Below are positions 32,475 to 42,172 of a stretch of 64,000 bases of DNA, one piece after another. A program made the translations under genes and the position numbers. Source of the stretch: Desmonostoc vinosum HA7617-LM4 (GTDB lineage Bacteria; Cyanobacteriota; Cyanobacteriia; Cyanobacteriales; Nostocaceae); NCBI GenBank assembly GCA_019359515.1, contig JAHHHC010000008.1, positions 62,001-126,000 on the forward strand. Direction: 5' to 3'. Within the stretch, counting starts at the first letter, position 1; each line of letters opens with the position of its first letter. The notes beneath the pieces were generated by a model. It saw only the letters and a list, made by a program, of their open reading frames with translations, was not told the origin of the DNA and ran no database searches.

Positions 32475-33713
32475 TTAGAGCCATTCTAGAACGGCTTCGT
32501 CTTTGGTGTTGGTATTGCGAGATGGGGTCTCGCGGTTAAATTTCATGTGAATTGAGCGGGTTTGCTCGCCATCAGCAGCTACAGCCAAAATTGGGTAGTC
32601 AATTAAACCATCCTGAAAGGACATTTGGAAGCGGAATGTTCCATCTGGATTCAACTTAATTGGACGGCCACCAATTGTGACAGTTGCATCGGGTTCGGTT
32701 GCACCGTAGACAATTAACTCAGCATCGGCAACCAACCAAAATTGACGGGGGCGCACAGGTACGGCAGAAGCAGAGAAGCCAACACCCGACATGCCTACAC
32801 CAGACATGGTTAAACCAGAAGTTGTGGGAACTGCCCACATACCTACACCAGATGGGAAGATGTAAGAACTAATAGCTTGTTCAGGGCGTACAGAACCAGG
32901 TACTTGCTGCATGGAACCGAACAGAGAACCAGCAACTCGTTGTGCTTCGGCAGACTCAGCTAGACCAAAGATTTGGTCGTAGATGGGGTTGCCATTGCCG
33001 TTGATAGTCGCTAATTTCTTGGCAGGAGGAACGAGTTCGTACAGAGTTTTACCGCGTAAATCTTCCTCGAAGTTGACGCTGATAAAAACATCTTCAATCC
33101 AGTCGGAAGGATAAACGGGAGGAATATGTACTCTCGCAGAACGAGCTAGTACCAACCAACGGCCATCAACAGCACGGTAGCCGATATCGATTACATAATC
33201 GCGATCGCTCACTGGAACAGGTATATACCATTCTCTAGCTAGCTCATCAGCAGGATATTCTTGTATGCTATGGGGACTTTGGTAATCGAGATTGATGTCA
33301 GTAACATCATAAATCCGTAGTGCCAGTTGCTGTCCCCCTTGCCGCCGCAATTCTTCCTTATGATCGTTAGGAACATCCCAATAAGTGTAAGCCCATTGGG
33401 GATCGCGCGGTAAAAGTACAATCCGACTGTCACCGTAACCACCAGGCAGATCTGCTAAACCTTCATCAACATCAGCCAGAGAGCCACCGGTACGATCTTC
33501 TTGACCTAATTCAAATTTTGCTGCTTCCACGGTTTCCTGTGCCTCCAGTGAACGAGATGGACTAAGCGAAACTTTGTTGCGCTGGACTTCTTGAATCGCT
33601 GCCAACAATTGTGATTTACGCATTCTGCTGTAGCGAGAGACGGCATATTCGCTGGCAACTTTACGTAGTTGCCGCAGTGTCATCTCGTCTAGCGGTGGGC
33701 GTTCTTTTGCCAT
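32475..33713 (-). CDS. DUF4912 domain protein with N-terminal Rho-N/SAP-like motif
   Basis: 412 residues. MTLRQLRKVASEYAVSRYSR at the N-terminus is a Rho-N/SAP-like helix pair that may bind nucleic acid. The middle (RIVLLPRDPQWAYTYWDVPN, then RLAL-type strands and SDRDYVIDIGYRA) is the DUF4912 beta domain. Toward the end, GMWAVPTTSGLTMSGVGMSG is glycine-rich and another beta domain follows (AELIVYGATEPDATVTIGGR). Conserved in cyanobacteria; function unknown. ATG 33713 has AGGCC just upstream, and a long gene-free stretch lies in front. Confidence 0.75.
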   Translation of the reverse strand: MAKERPPLDEMTLRQLRKVASEYAVSRYSRMRKSQLLAAIQEVQRNKVSLSPSRSLEAQETVEAAKFELGQEDRTGGSLADVDEGLADLPGGYGDSRIVLLPRDPQWAYTYWDVPNDHKEELRRQGGQQLALRIYDVTDINLDYQSPHSIQEYPADELAREWYIPVPVSDRDYVIDIGYRAVDGRWLVLARSARVHIPPVYPSDWIEDVFISVNFEEDLRGKTLYELVPPAKKLATINGNGNPIYDQIFGLAESAEAQRVAGSLFGSMQQVPGSVRPEQAISSYIFPSGVGMWAVPTTSGLTMSGVGMSGVGFSASAVPVRPRQFWLVADAELIVYGATEPDATVTIGGRPIKLNPDGTFRFQMSFQDGLIDYPILAVAADGEQTRSIHMKFNRETPSRNTNTKDEAVLEWL

Positions 33714-34290
33714 TATCTTGGCCTCCAGTAGTTTGAAAGGTAAATGATTTCCCCGGGTTAAAGAATGCTGTGTAAAATGTCATCCACCCCAGATGAATTT
33801 CTTATTCCTGACTCCTGGTTTTGCCCAGTTTTGATGTTTATTTAGTCTGTTATTTAACAGTTAACAGTTATCAGGGATCAGTTTGAGCGGTTGGGTTTAA
33901 GTTCCGCACTAAACTGTTCGCTGTTCACTGCATTTAATTGAGGATCACTGCCTTTCAATTCCTCATCATGCTGAAATCAGCATTTTTTGGGTTTGGAGGA
34001 GTTACTTCTTTAAATAAATATTAACCACTAAGTATATGTAGGGATCAAGGGGTCTCAGGACGATTTTTTGCCTGTTTCACGAATTTATCAGCCCTTTTGG
34101 GATCGTTATGTCACGTTTTCATGACATAACTAGTTGCGAGCGTGCTGATGAATAGAGTTTATGTCATGATTTCATCATATTAGGCTGTAAACTGCTCCTG
34201 GGACTTAACAAAGCAAGATAAGGTAATAAAATCCCACCGCTCGATAGAGGTTAACAAAGGTAAACTGTCTGAAGTTGCTAGAGAGTAGCT
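33714..34290. other. Gene-free region between divergent genes
   Basis: 577 bases, AT-rich. Contains ATAACAGTTAACAGTTATCAG near 33850 and a pair TTATGTCACG / TTTCATGACATAA near 34105-34130 that could be a regulatory inverted repeat. No coding sequence is supported. Confidence 0.4.
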
Positions 34291-34982
34291 ATGCACAAGT
34301 GGATAGTTCGACTAATTGGGGTTGCGATCGCTCTTACCTTAGCTTTATTATGGTCAACTAGTGCTTTATCTCAGTCAAAACAACCTGAGTTAACGGTTGG
34401 TTCAGTTGTGCGATCGCAAGTGATTGAGTCCGTGATTGAGAAATTAGGTGACTATGTTTTTCCAGACGTGGCACAAAAAACTCAACTTATTTATTTGATG
34501 ACTATCCTGTCCATCTCAATGACTTGTATTGGCGAGAAAAAGACGCGTCAGGAAAGTATCGTGAACGAATTGAACAATATTGGACGCTGCCATCTATTCC
34601 TGGTAAACGCTACCTGAATAAAAAGGTTTACGTATTAACTAGCAAAAATACATTTTCTGCATCTGAAGAATTTGTTTACAACTTAAAACAACTCAAGCGA
34701 ATCACAATCATCGGTGAAACCACAGCAGGAGGAGCAAACCCTGGACGCCTGCAAATTATCAATGATCATTTCGCTATATTCGTACCAACAGGTCAGGCAA
34801 TTAATCCCATATCCAAGACAAATTGGGAAGGAACAGGTATTGAGCCAGATGTGAAAGTTGCTGCTGAACATGCACTTAAAACGGCTCATTTTAGCTGCCC
34901 TGAAAACCGTTTTAGCCAAAACAACAGAACAGGAATTTATTGACGAGTTGAAAAAAGCAATTGAAACAGTGCAGAGTCAAAT
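34291..34982 (+). pseudogene. S41 (C-terminal processing) peptidase-like gene with deletion and frameshifts
   Basis: The first 55 codons encode a signal peptide (LIGVAIALTLALLWSTSALS) and KLGDYVFPDVAQK. The frame then jumps: from about 34480 another frame carries YWREKDASGKYRERIEQYW, YVLTSKNTFSASEEFVYNLK with the catalytic Ser of S41 peptidases, and IIGETTAGGANPG, to WEGTGIEPDVKVAAEHALK. After about 34885 a third frame carries AALKTVLAKTTEQEFIDELK. The substrate-binding middle is missing. A tnpB element abuts the 3' end. Clearly a broken gene. Confidence 0.8.
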
Positions 34983-34983
34983 G

Positions 34984-36360
34984 TTGACATACTCCCCACC
35001 ATTCAATGGTGGGGATTCTAGGCTCAAACAGCAATTGCAGGCAAAGCCCGACTTAGATCACCTAACCCAATGGTTGATGCCCCAACCATTTGAATATTGA
35101 GTGCAGCGTTTTCATCCCTACCATTAATTGACTGACAACCCGAACAACGCCATTCTCTGATAGACAAATCAAGACTTTCTAAAACATGACCACAGCAAGA
35201 GCAAGTCTTCGTACTGGGATACCACTGGTCGATGAAAACAACAAATTTATTCTTCTTTTTGGCAATCCATTCCAATATTTGTATAAACTCACCAAAAGCC
35301 AAATCTGATATCTTTCGACCCCAAAGACGCTGCATTCCTTTGAGTTTTAGTGTTTCAAAACACAGCACATCAAACTTATCAGTTAGTTCATGCGCTAATT
35401 TCCAAAACCAATCACGCCGACGATGAGAAATAGCCTCGTATCTGCATACCAAATTCTTTCTAGCTCTTTCTCGATTAACTGAACCTTTTAATTTCTTAGA
35501 ATGCTGTCTACTAGCTTTTTTGATAGCGTTTAGGGATTGCTTAAAAAATTGGGGTGATTCAATTTTAGTACCATCTGAGCAAGTGAGGGAGTCGCAGTCT
35601 TGGCGGTTCCCGTCGATTGCGAACTCCCGAACCCAAAGGGTGAGAAATGTTTTCAAACCAAAATCAAAGCCAGCGATTTTACCCGTCTTAACTTCAACTT
35701 CTGCTTGACTGGCATTATCAACAACCACAACCATAAACAATTCACCTAATGGTGTACGTTTAATGGTTAGAGTTTTGACTGTTCCTTCAATCTCCCTGGA
35801 TTTCCAAAATTGATAAACTTTCTGCCCCATTTTTACCCTGTTGCCCCCCAAAAATTTATAGCCTGCTTGCTTGAGGGTGAAGGATTTGTATTTTTTAACT
35901 TTTTTAAATCCTGGTGGTTTTACTCCTCCTCTTGCAAAGTTCCGATCGGAGGAAGCCTCCGCTCGGACTTTGCGCTTGTGATGTTTAAAAAACAATTGGT
36001 AGGCTTTCTCGATGCGTTGACAGATATCTTGCACTGCTTGAGAACCTACTAATTGCCAGAATGAATTACGCTTTCTCAACTTGGCAATGTGAGACTGAAG
36101 TTTTGCACAACTTAAATGCTTGCCCCACATCCGATAGTAGCGTTTGTGTAGAGCAATGCAATGATTATAAATTACCCCGGCAGCATTTATTATGCGCTTG
36201 AGGTATCTGTTTGTTTTGTGTTGATATAGCTTAAACTTCAGTGTTTTCATATTAGTATTTTACCAAAAATATGAAGCTAAAAACTCAAATTATTTTTCAA
36301 TTAAGCAAAGTCGCCCTTGAAGGGCGAGGCTTTAAACCCATGTTTTTGGTAAATAATTAA
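34984..36360 (-). mobile_element. IS200/IS605-group element carrying tnpB only
   Basis: The right side (tnpB 3' end) has TTGACATACT followed by the hairpin CCCCACC-ATTCAATGGTGGGG at 34994-35014, typical of cyanobacterial IS200/605 ends. The left side holds CGCCCTTGAAGGGCG near 36313. No tnpA is present. The sequence between the right-end hairpin and the tnpB stop probably encodes the guide-RNA scaffold. Exact left border uncertain. Confidence 0.65.
35024..36250 (-). CDS. tnpB: TnpB RNA-guided nuclease, full length
   Basis: 408 residues. N-terminus MKTLKFKLYQHKTNRYLKRI and YNHCIALHKRYYRMWGK are the usual start of OrfB proteins. RuvC residues present: D in GKIAGFDFGLKTFLTL, E in VLCFETLKLKGM, D in SINGRDENAALNI, plus zinc ribbon CSCCG...CSGC, so catalytic function seems kept. 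Two stretches do not belong to the family: RAEASSDRNFARGG, coded by a 40-base palindrome at 35934-35973, and VREFAIDGNRQDCDSL, coded by a weaker palindrome at 35587-35628. Both keep the frame. It nicks or cuts DNA at the transposon-specific motif and keeps the element in place. Confidence 0.9.
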   Translation of the reverse strand: MKTLKFKLYQHKTNRYLKRIINAAGVIYNHCIALHKRYYRMWGKHLSCAKLQSHIAKLRKRNSFWQLVGSQAVQDICQRIEKAYQLFFKHHKRKVRAEASSDRNFARGGVKPPGFKKVKKYKSFTLKQAGYKFLGGNRVKMGQKVYQFWKSREIEGTVKTLTIKRTPLGELFMVVVVDNASQAEVEVKTGKIAGFDFGLKTFLTLWVREFAIDGNRQDCDSLTCSDGTKIESPQFFKQSLNAIKKASRQHSKKLKGSVNRERARKNLVCRYEAISHRRRDWFWKLAHELTDKFDVLCFETLKLKGMQRLWGRKISDLAFGEFIQILEWIAKKKNKFVVFIDQWYPSTKTCSCCGHVLESLDLSIREWRCSGCQSINGRDENAALNIQMVGASTIGLGDLSRALPAIAV

Positions 36361-36386
36361 TTTAGGCAGTTCGCAAGATGGATATT

Positions 36387-38681
36387 TTAAATAACTGACA
36401 TATTCTGAATCCGCCACACCCCTTCTTGGCGAATCAACTCATAACGGACTCGTAAACTTTCGTTAGAAGATTTTCTAAACTGACCATATTCATAAAATTG
36501 CGTAACTTCTTTTACCGTAGCTTCCACTGTGGCGCGATCGCGATAAAAGCCAACTTTATTTACAGATTCCACCTTGAGATTGTGACTATATTTCCGGTAG
36601 CGATTATCTGCAATATCCTGCTGGACGATTAATCGCCATTGAGATAAAGCTGAACCAGCTAAAATCTTGTCTAAGTTATCAATTTCATGATTCACCCCCA
36701 AAGCAGCGGCTTTAGTGGATAACCAAGCCCGAACAATTTCCTCTGCGGCTGTCTGTGTTAGTTGTCCATCCGTTAATTCTAGTTCGGTCTTAGGATCAGG
36801 AATTGATATCGGTGCTTGATTGATTTGTACGAATAATTGTTCACCTTGTAAAGATGATGTAGGGGCAAACAGATTTTTTAACCACCCAAAAGCAGTTGTC
36901 ACTAATAACCAAAGAACTAATATACCAACTAAAGAGATCAGCACCCTCCACACCAGCCGGGTTTTGCCTTCTACAGTATTGGCAAAAGTCCGCCGTCGTC
37001 GAGGAGGACGATGATTACTTGCAACACGTTCTCGATTGACAGATTGAGTCGGCTTTCGCTTTCTGCGCTTGGGATTTGGGCTAGGCGCAACTGGTCTACT
37101 TGCACCATTCAAGTTTCCCCTAGCGCCTCTAGGCATACGTTCGGCGGCAGAAATTTGTCCCGCAGGTACTTCTGGTTGTTTACTCCCAGTCGAGTTCCAT
37201 CTGGGTGGCAAGGAGGAGTTTGAATATGCAGGTTTTTCTCTGATGAATGTGTCTGGTAACTCCGGGTCTGGTGTTTTAGGATGATTAAATTGTTGAGAAA
37301 CTCCAGTTACATCGCTGCGACGACGCGGATTATTCTGTGCCCCCCCGCCAAAAGGCTGACGGTTAATTACAGCCCATTCATTAGTTGTTTCTGCATCTGT
37401 TGGTAGGGCTTCTAGATACGCTTGCACCTGTTGATTGGCAAAGTAATCCTTTAAAGAAGCTTGCTGGGTTGCTAAATCTCGAAAGTGGGGAAATACTTCG
37501 TGCTGTAACCACTGCTCTCCATATAAACATAGCCCCGGTAGTAAATCTGGCGAATCTCGTGATTTTTCTCGAATAAAAGCTAAAGCTTCATACTCTTGAG
37601 AAAGTTCTAAAACACGAGTCGCTTCTTCAGTTTGTCCTAGCAGTAGCGCACATAGCGATTGTTCTAAATGTACGTCTTGACGTTTACTCAAACGCATCAG
37701 CATCTGTCTAGCTTGACGAATCAAAGCTGGTTGACGTTGAGCAAAGCCCCGTGCAATTAAGGAATATACAGCTAAATAAGTGGCAACAGGAGAGGGGCGT
37801 TTACTTTCTGCTTCAAACAACTTGTGCTGTTCTGCGACTGTCAAGTGGTTACGCAACTGCTGAATAAATCGCAGAAAATCATCGATGTTTAAGCCAGATT
37901 CGTCGTTGCCAGTACCATCAATGCCGCCCCGGTCTTCTAGGACACCTTGTAATAATTCTAAACCCTGGCGTCGTTCAGCAGCCTTTTGTAGTGGTAGGGC
38001 CAGTAACTCTAAAATTCTATATGGTCGCAATTTGTAAAGATCCAAGCGAATTTCTGCCTGAACACTGGAAAATAATTCCTCGCGTAATAATAACTCCTCG
38101 CCAGTTTCTAGGGAGATGGCGGCATTTTCGTAGTGGCCTTGCTGCCATTGCTCTCGCCCTAATTCTAAGCAAGCAAGCGCAACAGTGAGAACAACGTCTG
38201 GGCGTTCGGCGCTTTCGTATATTTCTTCGCTGGTTAGATGATTTGTACTGCCATTAGTGGTGCTATTTTTATTTACATATGGGCGACCTAGTTTCAGTAC
38301 AAGTTCATATTCCCCTAGTTCTTGCAGAATTAATAAAGCACCAACTAATTCATCTTGAGAAATCTCGATACTGAGATTGTGAGTATCAAGCCCTCTTTTA
38401 GTGCTTTCAGAAAAATTTTCTACTGCCGCTGTGGCAGAGGCAGCATTATCAGGGTCATAGGCGTGAGCCAGATAAAGCTGATCGTAGGTGCTGCGTTGTT
38501 TTGGATCTGATAAAACCACGTAAGCTTCTTCTATAAGTTGTTTGCGAGAAGAAATTGCTGCTTGAGAATACTCACGTCGCGGCAGTTGTACAATGCGATC
38601 GCTATATGCTTGCCGCAATTGTTCCTCACTTGCCGCTAACGGTAGTCCTAAAATTCGGTAGTAATCTAGCGGGATTCGCAC
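36387..38681 (-). CDS. ftn2: Cell division protein Ftn2/ZipN (ARC6 homologue)
   Basis: Cyanobacterial divisome organiser that tethers FtsZ to the membrane, homologous to plastid ARC6. 764 residues. N-terminus RIPLDYYRILGLPLAASEEQ and STYDQLYLAHAYD form the J-domain-like segment. A long helical region follows, with DDFLRFIQQLRNHLT and TYLAVYSLIARGFAQRQP. Then a proline/basic linker (RRKRKPTQSVNRE), one membrane helix (VLISLVGILVLWLLVTTAF, residues about 605-623) and a C-terminal IMS-like domain (AEEIVRAWLSTKAAALG to EGVWRIQNMSV). Start ATG 38681 suits the J domain. It stands alone. Confidence 0.93.
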   Translation of the reverse strand: MRIPLDYYRILGLPLAASEEQLRQAYSDRIVQLPRREYSQAAISSRKQLIEEAYVVLSDPKQRSTYDQLYLAHAYDPDNAASATAAVENFSESTKRGLDTHNLSIEISQDELVGALLILQELGEYELVLKLGRPYVNKNSTTNGSTNHLTSEEIYESAERPDVVLTVALACLELGREQWQQGHYENAAISLETGEELLLREELFSSVQAEIRLDLYKLRPYRILELLALPLQKAAERRQGLELLQGVLEDRGGIDGTGNDESGLNIDDFLRFIQQLRNHLTVAEQHKLFEAESKRPSPVATYLAVYSLIARGFAQRQPALIRQARQMLMRLSKRQDVHLEQSLCALLLGQTEEATRVLELSQEYEALAFIREKSRDSPDLLPGLCLYGEQWLQHEVFPHFRDLATQQASLKDYFANQQVQAYLEALPTDAETTNEWAVINRQPFGGGAQNNPRRRSDVTGVSQQFNHPKTPDPELPDTFIREKPAYSNSSLPPRWNSTGSKQPEVPAGQISAAERMPRGARGNLNGASRPVAPSPNPKRRKRKPTQSVNRERVASNHRPPRRRRTFANTVEGKTRLVWRVLISLVGILVLWLLVTTAFGWLKNLFAPTSSLQGEQLFVQINQAPISIPDPKTELELTDGQLTQTAAEEIVRAWLSTKAAALGVNHEIDNLDKILAGSALSQWRLIVQQDIADNRYRKYSHNLKVESVNKVGFYRDRATVEATVKEVTQFYEYGQFRKSSNESLRVRYELIRQEGVWRIQNMSVI

Positions 38682-39450
38682 AGCCTACTTCCCCTGCACC
38701 GTGATCAACATAATTCACCTAGAGCTTTCCAGGCATGTAAAACCGTGCCATACTAATGCCGTGTAAAATTTACACTACAAGTATATATTGCAACAAATTA
38801 CTTTATACCTTCCCGAAATTTGAGTCACATTCTAGTATTAATTTTTTGCTTTCGCCTAGAAAGCGTCAGCTTTTTGTCTTAATTCTTAGTATTTTGGGTT
38901 GGATACCATTATCAGCCTTCAATAGCGTAAAATGCGATCGCCGATTTTGGTAACGGCATAAATGTTGTGTTTGCAGGAGCTATTTGTTTGATTTTTGTAA
39001 ATTTCCCTGATTTGCGGCTTGCATAAATACCGCTTTCGAGGGTTGACCCTGATAGCAAGAGAGCAAAATGCTATCATGATTTAACTTTAATTACAAGTAT
39101 CCCGCTAGGTAGAATGAATTTTTCTCCATTTTTTTTAAATTGTTAATGGATATGCAGAAAGCTATCAATTGTGATTGCTAGCCTATCAACAGAGTAGTAA
39201 ACACAGGAAACTAAAAATGCCAATACTCGCTCTTAGAATTTATGTTCTCACGTAACATAGGCGGAAAAACTAAAAATTTAGCTATTTTGCAATAAATGTA
39301 ACGGCTTGGACATGAAATTTACCATCCTGATTGACCAACTTAAAAACAATCTAAAATTGTCAACTCCGGCCTGTTAAAATCTGAGGCGGTATGAAATCAA
39401 CATATTTAAGCCTATAACGCCAAGTCACACAACAGGAATACTCAAAGATA
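38682..39450. other. Gene-free promoter region between ftn2 and pdhA
   Basis: 769 bases, AT-rich, serving as the shared upstream region of two divergent genes. I see no conserved ORF; the open frame 38756-38953 has no family features. CTGATAGCAAGAG / ATGCTATCAT words near 39045-39080 form a loose inverted repeat. Confidence 0.5.
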
Positions 39451-40485
39451 ATGGTTCAAGAACGCACGTTACCTAAATTTAATGCTGCCACAGCCCAGAT
39501 TACCAGAGAAGAAGGGCTGCTGTTGTACAAAGACATGACGTTAGGGCGCTTATTTGAAGACAAATGCGCTGAAATGTACTACAGGGGCAAAATGTTCGGT
39601 TTTGTCCACCTGTACAATGGTCAAGAAGCTGTTTCCACCGGTGTAATTCAAGCAATGCGTCCAGGTGAAGACTACGTTTGCAGTACCTACCGCGACCACG
39701 TTCATGCTTTGAGTGCGGGTGTACCAGCAAAGGAAGTCATGGCGGAGTTATTTGGTAAAGCCACAGGCTGTAGCAAAGGGCGTGGTGGTTCCATGCACAT
39801 GTTCTCTGCGGAACATCGCTTATTAGGTGGCTACGCTTTTGTCGCTGAAGGCATCCCCGTCGCTGCTGGGGCAGCTTTCCAAAGCAAATACCGTCGCGAA
39901 GTATTGCGAGATCAAAACGCCGACCAAGTAACCGCTTGCTTTTTTGGCGATGGTGCGGCTAACAACGGTCAATTTTTTGAGACTTTGAACATGGCAGCCC
40001 TCTGGAAACTACCAATTCTGTTTGTGGTAGAAAACAACAAGTGGGCAATTGGTATGGCCCATGAACGTGCGACTTCCCAGCCAGAAATTTACAAAAAAGC
40101 CAGCGTGTTTAACATGGCAGGCGTGGAAGTAGATGGTATGGATGTACTAGCTGTGCGAGCCGTTGCTCAAGAGGCTGTAGCCCGTGCCCGTGCAGGTGAA
40201 GGGCCAACACTCATCGAAGCACTCACCTACCGTTTCCGTGGTCACTCCCTAGCTGATCCTGACGAATTACGCAGCAAAACAGAGAAAGAATTTTGGTTTG
40301 CTCGCGACCCAATTAAAAAGTTAGCAGTTCATATGCTAGAGCAAAATTTAGCAGACGAGCAAGAACTCAAAGACATTGAGCGTCAAATTCAAGATGAAAT
40401 TGACGAAGCAGTGAAGTTTGCCGAAAGCAGCCCAGAACCCGACCCCAGCGAGTTATATCGCTTCGTATTTGCAGAAGACGAATAG
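39451..40485 (+). CDS. pdhA: Pyruvate dehydrogenase E1 component, alpha subunit
   Basis: Thiamine-diphosphate-dependent subunit of the pyruvate dehydrogenase complex; it decarboxylates pyruvate and starts acetyl transfer to E2. 344 residues, normal. Seen: [45 protein letters not shown] with the conserved His region, and the ThDP motif from [16 protein letters not shown] to [11 protein letters not shown]. The phosphorylation-loop-like [15 protein letters not shown] is also present. ATG 39451 is preceded by AGGAATACTC. The beta subunit gene is not adjacent, as usual in cyanobacteria. Confidence 0.95.
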   Translation: MVQERTLPKFNAATAQITREEGLLLYKDMTLGRLFEDKCAEMYYRGKMFGFVHLYNGQEAVSTGVIQAMRPGEDYVCSTYRDHVHALSAGVPAKEVMAELFGKATGCSKGRGGSMHMFSAEHRLLGGYAFVAEGIPVAAGAAFQSKYRREVLRDQNADQVTACFFGDGAANNGQFFETLNMAALWKLPILFVVENNKWAIGMAHERATSQPEIYKKASVFNMAGVEVDGMDVLAVRAVAQEAVARARAGEGPTLIEALTYRFRGHSLADPDELRSKTEKEFWFARDPIKKLAVHMLEQNLADEQELKDIERQIQDEIDEAVKFAESSPEPDPSELYRFVFAEDE

Positions 40486-40533
40486 GAATGGGGAGTGGGG
40501 AGTAGGGAGTGGGGAGTAGGGAATTCGTAATTA

Positions 40534-40720
<187 letters not shown>

Positions 40721-40733
40721 CAAAAATAAACTC

Positions 40734-41603
40734 GTGTTTACCATTACACTCCAACAGCAACAATACAAAACTTACATCCTGACTGATGAGTCCGCTGGCT
40801 CTCAAGTCGAAGTGGTTCCAGAACGCGGTGGCATCATCACTCGCTGGCGCACTCAAGGTCAAGAAATTTTTTACCTTGATGTGGAAAGGTTTACTCATCC
40901 TGAGTTGAGTGTTAGAGGTGGGAATCCCATTCTGTTTCCCATCTGCGGCAATTTACCGGCAGATACTTACACTTACAATGATCAGCGCTACACTCTCAAA
41001 CAGCACGGTTTCGCTCGTAACTTACCTTGGGAAGTGACTGACCAAGCAACTGATAATCAAGCTAGCTTAACCCTTGTTCTCAAAAGCAATGAGCAAACAC
41101 TGGCTGTTTACCCTTTCGACTTTCAAGTGACTTTTACTTATGAGTTGCAAGGCAATACTTTAGAAATTAGGCAGCAGTATCAAAATTTCTCATCGTCCCC
41201 AATGCCTTTTTCTGTAGGTTTCCATCCCTATTTTCTGGTGAATGATAAAACTCAGCTAGAGGTTGAAATTCCCTCTGGGCAGTATCAAGACAATCAAGAT
41301 CAGCAAATTTATCCTTTTAGTGGTAATTTTGACTTTAATCGTGATGAAATTGATTTTGCCTTCGGTCAACTAACTAGTCAATCTGCCGCTGTGACGGATC
41401 ATAGCCGGAAGTTAAAACTCACCCTAGACTACGACAATAGCTATTCCACACTGGTGTTTTGGACAGTGAAGGGCAAAGAATTTTACTGTCTAGAACCGTG
41501 GAGTGCCCCTCGGAATGCTCTAAATACTGGTAAAAATCTGACTGTGTTACAGCCAGAAGCTAGTCATACAGCATCTGTAAGGTTAACGGCAAATTTTTTC
41601 TAA
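40734..41603 (+). CDS. Aldose 1-epimerase (mutarotase) family protein
   Basis: 289 residues from GTG 40734. Beta-sandwich enzyme family that interconverts sugar anomers; some members act on hexose-6-phosphates. Seen: VVPERGGIITRWRTQGQEIF, GNPILFPICGNLPADTYTYN, LKQHGFARNLPWEV (catalytic His region), and FSVGFHPYFLVND with the second His. The Glu near LQPEASHTASVR is at the end, in place of the family's base. The frame is open back to 40509 through the minisatellite, which gives a meaningless Ser/Pro stretch, so the start at GTG, at the beginning of FTITLQQQQY, is chosen. Confidence 0.85.
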   Translation: MFTITLQQQQYKTYILTDESAGSQVEVVPERGGIITRWRTQGQEIFYLDVERFTHPELSVRGGNPILFPICGNLPADTYTYNDQRYTLKQHGFARNLPWEVTDQATDNQASLTLVLKSNEQTLAVYPFDFQVTFTYELQGNTLEIRQQYQNFSSSPMPFSVGFHPYFLVNDKTQLEVEIPSGQYQDNQDQQIYPFSGNFDFNRDEIDFAFGQLTSQSAAVTDHSRKLKLTLDYDNSYSTLVFWTVKGKEFYCLEPWSAPRNALNTGKNLTVLQPEASHTASVRLTANFF

Positions 41604-41663
41604 ACCTCTTTACAAATCTCTAGACTTTATGCTAAAATAGCAAAGTTGCGAAATGTAATGCAA

Positions 41664-41735
41664 GGGTCGCTAACTCAACGGTAGAGTACTCGGCTTTTAA
41701 CCGATTAGTTCCGGGTTCGAATCCCGGGCGACCCA
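41664..41735 (+). tRNA. trnK: tRNA-Lys (anticodon TTT)
   Basis: Acceptor stem GGGTCGC (41664-41670) pairs with GCGACCC (41728-41734), discriminator A at 41735. Anticodon stem TCGG/CCGA encloses the loop CTTTTAA with TTT at 41696-41698. T arm CCGGG-TTCGAAT-CCCGG is perfect. No CCA is encoded. Confidence 0.97.
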
Positions 41736-42070
41736 TATTTTAAGGAAAAATACTTGTTCAGTCTGGGAAGATGAGCGATCGCACCTAAAATAATACCAAT
41801 TTCAATTGTTGGTGCAATCACGTCTTTGTTGAATATGTAGGGGCGATCGCAGATATTAGCCAAATGCCTGCTACTTAGCGTTCACGAAAGCCATAAACAC
41901 TTTTTCCTCCCCTACACCCATATTTCTTGAGAGCAGCGACTAGCATCTGGGATAATACACTACCAAATCCTTTAACACAGACGTAACCCACTTAACAGTA
42001 GTTTCGCTTCAGCATAAGGCATCTTTGATTAGTAATACCGTAAAGTTTTTCAACATAAACACCCCGACAC

Positions 42071-42172
42071 TAGTTATAATTTCCTATAAGTTGAAAAAAC
42101 TCTTAAGATTTAGCGTAGTGACTACGCTTGTCTCACACCGACTAGCTGACAACCACATTAGGAGGACTATCT
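42071..42172 (+). promoter_or_regulatory. Probable fba promoter and leader with 17-bp palindrome
   Basis: TATAAT at 42075-42080 could be a -10 box; no good -35 is seen. AGCGTAGT-G-ACTACGCT at 42112-42128 is a perfect palindrome 45 bases before the ATG. TTAGGAGG at 42159-42166 is the ribosome site. The larger stretch 41736-42070 shows no gene. Confidence 0.4.
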
